A stretch of DNA of 56,428 bases from Verrucomicrobiia bacterium (GTDB taxonomy: Bacteria > Zixibacteria > MSB-5A5 > DSPP01): positions 1 to 56,428 of the forward strand of contig DATLYY010000009.1 in NCBI GenBank assembly GCA_035574275.1, in the 5' to 3' direction. Every line of letters starts with the position of its first letter. Position 1 is the first letter of the stretch. Positions 37,144-45,108 of the stretch are shown in pieces. Below the pieces are notes generated by a model. It worked only from the letters and a program-made list of their open reading frames with translations. It did not search any database and was not told the origin of the DNA. Made by a program: the position numbers and the translations under genes.

Positions 37144-39280
37144 TTTGAACCAGAGCCAGCTTGCGTTTTATCTGACCGGCCAAAAGGAGGGCACAGAAGA
37201 GCTTGGGTTGTGCCCTGCGCTTTTGGCTTCGTACCGTGATTTGACCCGGTTGCGCTATGATTTTCCACTTGTTCTGACAGCGGGCAACGCGGCCGGGCCG
37301 GGTGTTCGTGGCCTTTCCGAGCTTATGGATGATTTAAGGCGAGAGGTCGCCACGGGAGAAGATTCGTTGCGAGTGAACCGGCATATGCTCCGGCTGGAAG
37401 AGGAAATCCGGAAAATGGCGGTTGCCGGTGTTAGCGGACCCTTGACAACACTCTGGAACCGGGCCGCCGAGCGGCTGGGCGTACGCGAAAGCCCCCTTCT
37501 GCGGGACAGTTTGGATCGCGCCCGGGCTGCTCTGCGAGTCGAAGGGGACGTAATCGATTGCAACGCCGGCTTGCCGGGGCGCTTGCTGCTTCACTTTTGG
37601 CAGGAAAAGCAGAAAGAGAAAGCCGTACAGTTTAAAAAAGAAATCGCCCGCTTGTCCCATCAGCTTTTTGAAATCCTGCGGGCCGACTTCGTCCATTCAG
37701 CGGCCGGCACCAGCGTCCAAAACTTGCAGGACTCGTTCGGCCCCTTGCATTCTGCCGATTTTGACTTTGCCGAGATGTCCCGGCTTTTGACGGGTTGCCG
37801 TCCTGCGCAGGGCTTGACGGAGGGTCGCCAGCGGCGCATTCATCGTTTGCTTTCCATTTTTAAATTGCAGCATTTTTATCCGAGTGCGGAAAGCAATCGG
37901 GATAATTCGGACTATTCGTTTGTTTTTGACAGCGCCTGCGGCGCTTTGAGATCCTACCGCGAACGGTTGCCTGCCTTGGCGGAACTGGTCGGGGCAGTTT
38001 TGGCCGCCAAACTGGAAATTTCCGGCGAATACAATGAAACCCTGCATGATTCATATTTCAAAACCTTCAGCGCCGAGCAACTGGATCCGCAGGATCTGGC
38101 CGGTTTTCCGGATTACTTTGTCCACATTGATGTCGACCGTCTGGATGCGGAGGAAACCGCAGCCCTGACCGAAATTCTTTCCGCAGGGCTGCCGATGAAG
38201 ATGCTCTTGCAGACCGACGACATTCTGGATGGGCCGGCTTTGGGCGGCCGTCAATTAGGTTTGGCGCGGCGCAGCAGGCCCCTCGTCCAACTGGCTTTGG
38301 GGCTGAATGAGGTCTATGTTCTGCAATCCGCCAGTTCCCATCTATATCAAATGCGGGATGAACTGCTTCGGGGGTTCACCTGTTCTGGACCGGCGTTATT
38401 CCACATTTTCTCGGGTGCAGCCAAAACGGCCGGCCGCCTCCCGGCCTATCTGGTGGCCGCGGCGGCGATGGAGTCGCGGGCTTTTCCGGCTTTCGTCTAC
38501 GATCCAACCGCCGATGCAGGCCAAGCCGGGCGCTTCCGGCTCGAAACCAATCCGCAGACCGAACGGGATTGGCCGGTTCAAAAACTTTCCTATGAAGATG
38601 ACAAATACCAGAACGTCACCGAAGAGCTTCCGTTTACCCTGGCGGATTTCATGGCCATGGACGCCCGCTTTGCCGGACATTTTACCAATATTCCGAAGGA
38701 AGAGTGGAATGAAACATTGGTCTTCATTGATGACTGTCTAAACAGTTCCGGTACGGGAATGCCGGAAAAACTTCCCATCCTTTTGATGGTCGATGCGAAC
38801 AACCGGCTGCAAAGAGTTCTGGTGGATGAAAAAATGCTGCGCGAGGCCCGCCGCTGTCTCGAAGCGTGGAAACATCTGCGGGATTTGGCCCAGCCACAGA
38901 CTACCATAATCCGTGCACCGTCAGAAACCGTAAAAGAGGTACCAAGCATCCCGGCGCCAAGTGTGACACCGGTGCAACCGCTTACCGTCACACCGACCGC
39001 CGCTCCGTCGGAAGCCAAGGCGGAGATTTCATCCGACGATCCCTATATCGAAACCCCCCGTTGCACCACCTGCAACGAATGCACCAATATCAACAGCAAG
39101 ATGTTCGCCTACAACGAAAACAAACAGGCCTACATCGCCAATCCGGACGCCGGCACCTTCGCCCAACTGGTGGAGGCCGCCGAAAGCTGCCAGGTCGCCA
39201 TCATCCATCCGGGCAAGCCGCGCAATCCAAACGAGCCGAACTTGGAAGAGCTTTTGGCGCGGGCCGAACCCTTTCGGTAG
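37136..39280 (+). CDS. KOR-associated protein with C-terminal [4Fe-4S] ferredoxin domain
   Basis: A 714-residue protein that I do not recognise as a characterised family. Residues 1-600 are mostly soluble alpha/beta. The stretch AAAMESRAFPAFVYDPTADAGQAGRF (about residues 440-465) recalls segments of pyruvate:ferredoxin oxidoreductase-type proteins. A Pro/Thr-rich linker (about 595-640) leads to a small ferredoxin domain, PRCTTCNECTNINSKM, with a last Cys in AAESCQVAIIHPGKP (C-x2-C-x2-C...C). The gene starts inside korB (8-nt overlap), so it is surely part of the KOR system. It is possibly a tethered electron acceptor replacing the missing ferredoxin delta subunit. Confidence 0.6.
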   Translation: MNSLNQSQLAFYLTGQKEGTEELGLCPALLASYRDLTRLRYDFPLVLTAGNAAGPGVRGLSELMDDLRREVATGEDSLRVNRHMLRLEEEIRKMAVAGVSGPLTTLWNRAAERLGVRESPLLRDSLDRARAALRVEGDVIDCNAGLPGRLLLHFWQEKQKEKAVQFKKEIARLSHQLFEILRADFVHSAAGTSVQNLQDSFGPLHSADFDFAEMSRLLTGCRPAQGLTEGRQRRIHRLLSIFKLQHFYPSAESNRDNSDYSFVFDSACGALRSYRERLPALAELVGAVLAAKLEISGEYNETLHDSYFKTFSAEQLDPQDLAGFPDYFVHIDVDRLDAEETAALTEILSAGLPMKMLLQTDDILDGPALGGRQLGLARRSRPLVQLALGLNEVYVLQSASSHLYQMRDELLRGFTCSGPALFHIFSGAAKTAGRLPAYLVAAAAMESRAFPAFVYDPTADAGQAGRFRLETNPQTERDWPVQKLSYEDDKYQNVTEELPFTLADFMAMDARFAGHFTNIPKEEWNETLVFIDDCLNSSGTGMPEKLPILLMVDANNRLQRVLVDEKMLREARRCLEAWKHLRDLAQPQTTIIRAPSETVKEVPSIPAPSVTPVQPLTVTPTAAPSEAKAEISSDDPYIETPRCTTCNECTNINSKMFAYNENKQAYIANPDAGTFAQLVEAAESCQVAIIHPGKPRNPNEPNLEELLARAEPFR

Positions 39281-39374
39281 TCCCCGGACTTGATTTAAAG
39301 CAACTGCCATCCGCTCAAGGCCGTTCTTCTTGGCATCCTTGGGCTTACGGGCTTTCGTGATTTTAAAAATATTC

Positions 39375-39403
39375 TTGACAGAATTCCGCGCGGGCCGTAT
39401 CAT
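39375..39403 (+). promoter_or_regulatory. Promoter of the 42-heme cytochrome operon
   Basis: TTGACA (39375-39380), exactly 17 nt, TATCAT (39398-39403). Transcription would start near 39410. The same TTGACA-N17-TATCAT occurs at the hexaheme gene (48915). Confidence 0.85.
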
Positions 39404-39412
39404 ATATGGAGT

Positions 39413-39435
39413 CAATGGAGCAAATGACTCCATTA
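39413..39435 (+). promoter_or_regulatory. Rrf2-type operator, site 1
   Basis: CAATGGAG-N7-CTCCATTA, 9 nt after the -10 box. It sits within a larger perfect repeat, ATGGAGTCA (39406-39414) with TGACTCCAT (39425-39433). The half-sites match those at the two rrf2 genes (CAGTRGAG-N7-CTCYACTG). Its position at the transcription start suggests repression. Confidence 0.65.
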
Positions 39436-39450
39436 TAGAACGGAGGCGAG

Positions 39451-39522
39451 ATGCAGCGCCGGCAGAAAGGGTGGGGTGAAAGGCCAGGGCTCAAAGGTGG
39501 GGGGGGTGAGGTATGGCTGTAG
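39451..39522 (+). CDS. Possible 23-residue upstream ORF
   Basis: An ATG with an excellent RBS (GGAGGCGAG) opens a 23-codon frame rich in Gly, Arg and Trp. Its TAG overlaps the start of the next gene (ATG 39513). It may act by translational coupling or as a leader peptide, or the RBS may simply be coincidental. The frame includes a run of 8 G (39499-39506). Confidence 0.25.
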   Translation: MQRRQKGWGERPGLKGGGGEVWL

Positions 39523-39983
39523 GTGGAAATGGGAGAGGGGTGATAGGTTGGCACCTCCTATGCCGGGGGCTTTTCGCCGTTCTGCTGTTGCCGGTAATTG
39601 CCCATGGCGACAAGGATAAACCGAAGCTAAGCGGCATAACGATGCGCGCGTACCACCTGCTGTACCCGGATTACAGCCAGACGTTCACCGTGGGGCTGAA
39701 TCAAAAAGTCCAACTGGCGGACACCAACCTGTTCGCGGCGGTCGAGGAGTTTGTGCCGCATTTTGCCATCGACACGGTAACCCACAAGGTGTTCGCGCAG
39801 TCGCAAGAGCTAAAAAACCCGGCCTTCAAGGTGGGGATTTACATCGGCACGGAAAGAAAGGAGGAACAGTGGGCTTTCTTCAAATTTGCCGTGCCCCATT
39901 TCACCCGCCAGACCGGGCTGCGCTTCGAGGTCTTGAAATTCAATTATAACGGCAGAACCTACCGTCGGGAAAAATTGAAATGA
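39513..39983 (+). CDS. Small exported protein of the cytochrome operon
   Basis: A 156-residue protein with a long signal peptide (core LFAVLLLPVIAHG, about residues 19-32) and a mature part of about 120 residues that is beta-rich (YHLLYPDYSQTFTVGLNQKVQL, NPAFKVGIYIGTERKEEQWAFFKFAVPHF). The NPAFKVGIYIG...WAFFKF section vaguely recalls a ResB-like strand, but I do not assign a family. It is the first gene of the 42-heme operon and overlaps the cytochrome start by 4 nt (ATGA). It may help cytochrome maturation or assembly. Confidence 0.6.
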   Translation: MAVGGNGRGVIGWHLLCRGLFAVLLLPVIAHGDKDKPKLSGITMRAYHLLYPDYSQTFTVGLNQKVQLADTNLFAAVEEFVPHFAIDTVTHKVFAQSQELKNPAFKVGIYIGTERKEEQWAFFKFAVPHFTRQTGLRFEVLKFNYNGRTYRREKLK

Positions 39984-42900
39984 AACGGCTGGTGTGGAAA
40001 ATATTTGTCCTCGCTGTGGCCTTGGTCGCCGGATTTTCTGCGACTGCTTTTTCCCAAGGGAAAACCTGTTACGACTGCCATACCAAGGCCAAACAGGAAT
40101 ACAAAAAGAAGTTCGTACACGCCCCGGTGGCCAAGGGGGATTGCGAATCGTGCCACGACCGCCATGGTTTTGCGCAGCGGCTGGTTTTGAAAAAGAAGGG
40201 TGCGGAACTCTGCTACACCTGCCACGCCGATACCAAGGATAAATTCACAGCCGGTACGGCTCATCCCCCCGTTTCACAGGGGAACTGTACCTCCTGCCAC
40301 AATCCGCACGCTTCGGATGAAAAAGCCCTGATCCGAAAATCAGAGGATGGACTGGTTTGTTTCGTTTGTCATGCGGAAACGAAAAAGCAGGACACTCTGG
40401 CCGTTCAGCATGCCCCCTTTAAAAAACAGGAGTGCGCCAGCTGCCATTCAGCGCACAATTCTCCCCATCCCGGCCTTTTGACCCGGCCGGGCGGCGAGCT
40501 TTGCGCTTCCTGCCATTCCCCCGCGGATAAGAAGCTTTCCGAAATGCACGCCAAATTCGGGGCCAACAATTTCAACTGCACGGATTGCCACTCCCCGCAT
40601 GCCTCGGCGGAAAAATATCTCTTGAACGGGAAAGCCCACCCTCCGGCGGCGCAAGGGGAATGCGAAAGCTGCCATAATCTTCCGAAAAGCGGAGAAACCG
40701 TTCAACTCGTTGAACCGGTGGAACAACTTTGTTTGACCTGCCACGATACCGTCAACCATGACCTGGCATTGAAAGGCAAGCATCCCCCAGCGGCGGAAAA
40801 ACAGTGCACCACCTGTCACCAGCCCCATTTTTCCGGTCAAGACCATCTTTTGGTGGACAAACAAAAGACCTTGTGTCTGACCTGCCACGACAATTTGGAG
40901 AAACAGGGGAAGGACCCCTCCGTGCACGCCGCCTTTGTGGAGGGAAGCTGCAGCAGTTGCCACGAGCCGCACGGTTCCTCCGAAGAACATCTCGTAAAAT
41001 CTGCAGGCAATGAACTTTGCCTTGCCTGCCACAAGGAAATTGAGAACCAGACCCGTTCTGCTTTTCCGCATGCCGCAATAGAACAGGCCAATTGCCTGGG
41101 CTGCCACAAGCCACATTCCTCCAAAGAGCCGGTCTTGCTGGCCGACAAGGAAAAAGCGATCTGTCTGGGCTGTCATGCAGATATGGGTGAGCTGGATAAA
41201 AAAGAGGTTCAGCATCCGCCGTTCAGCCAGGGGGCTTGCGGTGCCTGCCATACTCCCCACGGTTCCCCGTTCGCCAAACTGGCGCGGGGAGAACAGCTAA
41301 AAATGTGCGCTTCCTGCCATCCGGCGGTGGTGAAAAAATCTCAGGAAAAGAAACTGCACGCACCGTTCAGGGAAAATAATTGCCAGGTCTGCCACAACCC
41401 GCATGCCGCGGATTCAAAAAACTTGTTGGCGGCAAACGAAAAGACCGCCTGCCTTACCTGCCACAAAGATAAGTCGTCCCAATTTGAACAGAAATTTTTG
41501 CATACGCCGGTAGCCAAAAATGAATGTTCCGGCTGCCACGAGCCGCACGGCGGCGGGTTCGACAAGCTGTTGAAAAGCAAGAGTGATGATTTGTGCTACA
41601 GCTGCCATAAGGCGGAAGAAAAGAGCTTTGCCCAGGGGACCGTGCATCAACCGGTGGCCGAAAAGCAGTGCCTGGCCTGCCACAGCCCGCATGGCGGCCC
41701 GGTCAAAAACGGCCTGACAACACCGGTGCCGGAACTTTGCGCTTCCTGCCACGATTTGAAGCAGAAAAGTTTAAAAGAGGCGCATGGCGGCTATCCTTTG
41801 GACAGCGCCAACTGCACGAGCTGCCACAACCCGCACGCCTCCCCAGAAAAGAAGCTGCTAACGGCCCAAAAGCATCCTCCCTTTGCCGAAAAAAGCTGCG
41901 ATGCCTGCCACGCCCCGCCGGATGAAAGCGGACAGGTCAAACTGACGGCGCCGGTACAGGAGCTTTGTTTGACCTGTCATTCCGGTCAAGAAGCGGATTT
42001 GAAGAAGCCGGTCGTACATTCACCCGTCAAGTCCGGCGAGTGCCAGAGCTGCCACAATCCGCACGCGTCGAGTTTTTCCAAATACTTGAACGACAAAATG
42101 CCGGATTTGTGCTTCAGCTGCCACGAAGGGGTCCGAAAAGAGGCCGCGCAGGCCGTGGTGCATCCCCCCGTGTTGGAGGGGAAATGCCTCGATTGCCATG
42201 AAAAACATTCCTCCGCTTCCCGTGGGCTTTTGGCCAAACCGGCTTTGAAATTGTGCCTCTCCTGCCATACTGATTTGGAAAAGCGGTTCAAAACGGAGAC
42301 CCTGCATGCGCCGGTGGCGCAGGGGCGCTGTTTTGCCTGCCACCAGCCGCACGGCTCGGCCAATGCCTACTTGTTGAAGGATTCCAAGGAAAAGCTTTGC
42401 CTCTCTTGTCACAAAACGGACCTTCCTGCTTTCAAGGCAAAACACTTGAATTTTCCCGTGGCCGGCTCGGATTGCTCTTCCTGCCACGATCCGCATTCGA
42501 CCCCAAAGGGGAAATTGGCGCTCCTTTATCCCGCCAATCACCAACCGTTTGCTACCAAAAACTGTCTGGCCTGCCACGCCTCGACGAATTCTCTTTCCAT
42601 TAAGAAGGAGGGTTCGGATTTGTGTTTCGGGTGCCACGGAGATAAAAAGGGGAATTTTTCGGGGAAAGTGGTGCACCGTCCAATTAAGACCGGCCAGAGC
42701 TGTCTGGCCTGCCATTCGCCGCACAATTCCTACACGGCTACGCTGTTGAATGCCAAAAAGGAGCGTTTCTGTTACCAGTGCCACGACCGAAAGATTTTTA
42801 AGAAAAAGTTCACTCATCCGCCGGTTTTGGAGGACTGCCAGACCTGCCACCAACCGCATGCGGGTGAAAACGGTTCCCTTTTAGTGGAGGCGAAGGTGAA

Positions 42901-43090
42901 CGACCTTTGCAGCCAGTGCCACGACGCCCAAAAAACCCACATGCATCCGACCGGCGAGCCGCACAAGGACCCCCGCACGGGTGGGCCGCTTACCTGCATC
43001 GGCTGCCATAACCCGCATTCCGCCGACTATGAAAAACTTTTGCGCGGTAGCCAAGACCGGGAGCTTTGCATCCTGTGCCACAAGACCTGA
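39980..43090 (+). CDS. 42-heme c-type cytochrome
   Basis: A 1036-residue exported protein. After a signal peptide (MKRLVWKIFVLAVALVAGFSATAFS) the whole chain is a tandem array of doubled-CXXCH units. I count 42 CxxCH motifs, about one per 24 residues, with no other domain. The repeat alternates HxPxxxGxCxSCHxPH and a following LCxxCH about 20 residues later. CHNPH/CHEPH and the upstream His of HAPV/HPPV are likely distal ligands. The regular spacing suggests an elongated heme chain, periplasmic or extracellular. Lys content is high. It is followed 1 nt later by an NHL-repeat protein. System I genes for heme attachment (ccmEF) lie 8 kb downstream. Confidence 0.93.
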   Translation: MKRLVWKIFVLAVALVAGFSATAFSQGKTCYDCHTKAKQEYKKKFVHAPVAKGDCESCHDRHGFAQRLVLKKKGAELCYTCHADTKDKFTAGTAHPPVSQGNCTSCHNPHASDEKALIRKSEDGLVCFVCHAETKKQDTLAVQHAPFKKQECASCHSAHNSPHPGLLTRPGGELCASCHSPADKKLSEMHAKFGANNFNCTDCHSPHASAEKYLLNGKAHPPAAQGECESCHNLPKSGETVQLVEPVEQLCLTCHDTVNHDLALKGKHPPAAEKQCTTCHQPHFSGQDHLLVDKQKTLCLTCHDNLEKQGKDPSVHAAFVEGSCSSCHEPHGSSEEHLVKSAGNELCLACHKEIENQTRSAFPHAAIEQANCLGCHKPHSSKEPVLLADKEKAICLGCHADMGELDKKEVQHPPFSQGACGACHTPHGSPFAKLARGEQLKMCASCHPAVVKKSQEKKLHAPFRENNCQVCHNPHAADSKNLLAANEKTACLTCHKDKSSQFEQKFLHTPVAKNECSGCHEPHGGGFDKLLKSKSDDLCYSCHKAEEKSFAQGTVHQPVAEKQCLACHSPHGGPVKNGLTTPVPELCASCHDLKQKSLKEAHGGYPLDSANCTSCHNPHASPEKKLLTAQKHPPFAEKSCDACHAPPDESGQVKLTAPVQELCLTCHSGQEADLKKPVVHSPVKSGECQSCHNPHASSFSKYLNDKMPDLCFSCHEGVRKEAAQAVVHPPVLEGKCLDCHEKHSSASRGLLAKPALKLCLSCHTDLEKRFKTETLHAPVAQGRCFACHQPHGSANAYLLKDSKEKLCLSCHKTDLPAFKAKHLNFPVAGSDCSSCHDPHSTPKGKLALLYPANHQPFATKNCLACHASTNSLSIKKEGSDLCFGCHGDKKGNFSGKVVHRPIKTGQSCLACHSPHNSYTATLLNAKKERFCYQCHDRKIFKKKFTHPPVLEDCQTCHQPHAGENGSLLVEAKVNDLCSQCHDAQKTHMHPTGEPHKDPRTGGPLTCIGCHNPHSADYEKLLRGSQDRELCILCHKT

Positions 43091-43091
43091 T

Positions 43092-43994
43092 ATGAGACGA
43101 ATAGCCCCCCTCCTTTTATTGCTCGCTTTTTTCAGCCCCTCGGTGGCGCAAGAGATGAGCTTGAAAAGCTCCTTTCAAATCACCGGAGCGCCGGGAAAGG
43201 GATTGGAAAGTCCCGCTTCGTTTGCCTACGATTTCAATCGGGAGCGAATCCTTGCGGCCAACACCGGCGCCAACGTTGTTGATGTTTTCACGGCGGCGGG
43301 AGAGTTTCTTTTCAGAATTGGGGAAACGGAGCTGCTTTCAGCGCCCATTGGCGTGGCGGCTCTTGCTTCCGGTCAAATTGTTATTCTGCAGGAAAAAAAC
43401 ACCATTTTGAAAATTTACAACGAAGATAGTCAGCGGCTGGATACCTTCAATCTCACGGCCGTCGATTCAACCCTCAAAGTCCGCGTCAGCCGGATTTTGG
43501 CCGACGGTAGGGACAATCTTTACTTGCTGGATGTCGGCAACAACCGGATTTTGGTTTTGGACAAAACTTGGAAAAAAACGGCGGTTGCGGGCGCAACGGG
43601 TCGCGGCAAGCCGCGGCGGCCGGTTGACTTGGCGCTGGACAACGCCGGCAGGATTTATTTGGCCGATGAATCGGACTGCCCCATACGGGTCTTTGACCCC
43701 AAGGGGAGGTTTTTGTCCTGTCTGGAAAAATATTCCCCCGGGCGGAACACCCGCTGGCGGCCGGCAGGGGTTTGTGTGGATTCCAAAAACCGTATCTGGG
43801 CCATCGATGCGGACGCATCGACGTTACGGGTCTTCGACGCCAACGGCAATCTGCTCCAAACCATCGACTCGGTGAACGAAGGGGGCCGCAAGTTTTTCTT
43901 TCCGGAAGAGATAAGCATCGACCGTTACGGACAACTCTACCTTTTGGAAAAGGGAAAAAACAGCATCGAGGTGTTTCAAATTGAAAGTTATTGA
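43092..43994 (+). CDS. NHL-repeat beta-propeller protein (first copy)
   Basis: A 300-residue exported protein: a signal peptide (MRRIAPLLLLLAFFSPSVAQ) and about six NHL-like blades, for example GKPRRPVDLALDNAGRIYLADESDCPIRVFDPKGRFL and WRPAGVCVDSKNRIWAIDADASTLRVFDANGNLL. Propellers of this type are protein-binding scaffolds often encoded next to multiheme cytochromes and barrels. The gene starts 1 nt after the 42-heme stop, and its own stop is 4 nt before the heptaheme start. No heme or metal motif is present. Confidence 0.85.
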   Translation: MRRIAPLLLLLAFFSPSVAQEMSLKSSFQITGAPGKGLESPASFAYDFNRERILAANTGANVVDVFTAAGEFLFRIGETELLSAPIGVAALASGQIVILQEKNTILKIYNEDSQRLDTFNLTAVDSTLKVRVSRILADGRDNLYLLDVGNNRILVLDKTWKKTAVAGATGRGKPRRPVDLALDNAGRIYLADESDCPIRVFDPKGRFLSCLEKYSPGRNTRWRPAGVCVDSKNRIWAIDADASTLRVFDANGNLLQTIDSVNEGGRKFFFPEEISIDRYGQLYLLEKGKNSIEVFQIESY

Positions 43995-43998
43995 GCGG

Positions 43999-45108
43999 AT
44001 GAAAAGATTTCGGCTCTACTTTTTGCTCTTTGCCGTCGCAGCCTGTTCGCTTGCCGTCCGGGCCCAGACCGACTACTACGACACCTCCCCGCACGGCAAT
44101 CCGGAAACTGGCGCCCTGCGCGATAACCGCTTTACCCGCGGCGACTGTAATCAGTGCCACGTCTCTCACAAAGACATCGCCCCGGCGGCGCTGGTGCTTT
44201 TCACCGAAAACAACAACAACCTCTGCTACCATTGCCATTCCCAGAGGCCGAATGGCTATCCGGCCCAGGAATCAGACCGGATGCCGCTTACGAGCGCCCA
44301 TCCCGGCTATTTCGAATACAACGCCAACGGAGTCAAAATACCGGGCGTGGAAAACCGCAAGCGCTGGCCGGGGCAATTGGTTTACGAGAATTCCGGCCTC
44401 TCCGCCAGCGGCCACTTCTTCTCCCCCCACCGGTCCGATTTGGACATGCCCAAAAAGGACAACAATGGCGCCGGAATGTGCCTGAATTGTCACAATCCCC
44501 ATGGCACGAAGAACACCTTTGATATGCTGGACACCACCTATCTGAACATAGAGGGGGCTTTTGTTTCCGGTCGTCCGCAAAACTATGAGCTTTGCTTCAA
44601 ATGCCATTCCGTCGACGGCCCAAGCGGAATGGATCCGGAAAACAAAAGGATTGCGGACTACTACGACAAATCGGTTAATAACGATGGCGAGTCGGGCCAT
44701 CAGTTCAAAACCGCTTTTGGATACGTTAAAGCGGGGGACAAACTTCCCTGCTACGACTGCCACAATCCGCACGGCTCGGCTGGCAACGACGGGCTCCGTC
44801 CCAATGCCTATCTGTTGAGCGACGAGCGCCCGGGCTGGTCTGGGCTCGATTCGATCAAAACCTCCGCCGCGCAGGCCCGCCGCTTCTGCTTCGGCTGCCA
44901 CCAATCTTCCGACGGGCAGGGGGGAGGGGTGGTGGAGGGTGTCACTTTGAACGCCTTGCCCAATGAGGTCCGTCAGCACGCTTTCAGCGACACCACCCAC
45001 TGCTACGACTGCCACGGGCGGGATTATTCTTCCTCCACATCCCGTAACGTTCATCACCCCGCAACGGGGGAGGCTGAGGGTCCCATAATCTATGAATTGC
45101 CCCGCTAA
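43999..45108 (+). CDS. Heptaheme c-type cytochrome
   Basis: A 369-residue exported protein with seven CxxCH motifs (CNQCH, CYHCH, CLNCH, CFKCH, CYDCH, CFGCH, CYDCH) and a signal peptide MKRFRLYFLLFAVAACSLAVRAQ. Hemes are less dense than in the 42-heme protein, separated by beta-rich or loop segments. Two carry the CHNPHG form typical of doubled-CXXCH cytochromes. I chose the ATG at 43999 over an in-frame TTG at 43981 for the signal peptide. Its end overlaps the barrel gene by 17 nt, so it may be the cytochrome that plugs or docks on that porin. Confidence 0.9.
   Translation: MKRFRLYFLLFAVAACSLAVRAQTDYYDTSPHGNPETGALRDNRFTRGDCNQCHVSHKDIAPAALVLFTENNNNLCYHCHSQRPNGYPAQESDRMPLTSAHPGYFEYNANGVKIPGVENRKRWPGQLVYENSGLSASGHFFSPHRSDLDMPKKDNNGAGMCLNCHNPHGTKNTFDMLDTTYLNIEGAFVSGRPQNYELCFKCHSVDGPSGMDPENKRIADYYDKSVNNDGESGHQFKTAFGYVKAGDKLPCYDCHNPHGSAGNDGLRPNAYLLSDERPGWSGLDSIKTSAAQARRFCFGCHQSSDGQGGGVVEGVTLNALPNEVRQHAFSDTTHCYDCHGRDYSSSTSRNVHHPATGEAEGPIIYELPR

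Noticed and set aside
39499-39506. Run of eight G before the first conduit gene as a phase-variation tract
   Set aside because: Changing the run length does not fuse the upstream frame to the gene: an in-frame TGA at 39507-39509 intervenes.
40060-43080. Periodic repeats at the DNA level that could suggest a CRISPR or satellite
   Set aside because: The periodicity is of the heme-binding protein motif. The DNA copies differ in sequence and the whole stretch is one reading frame.
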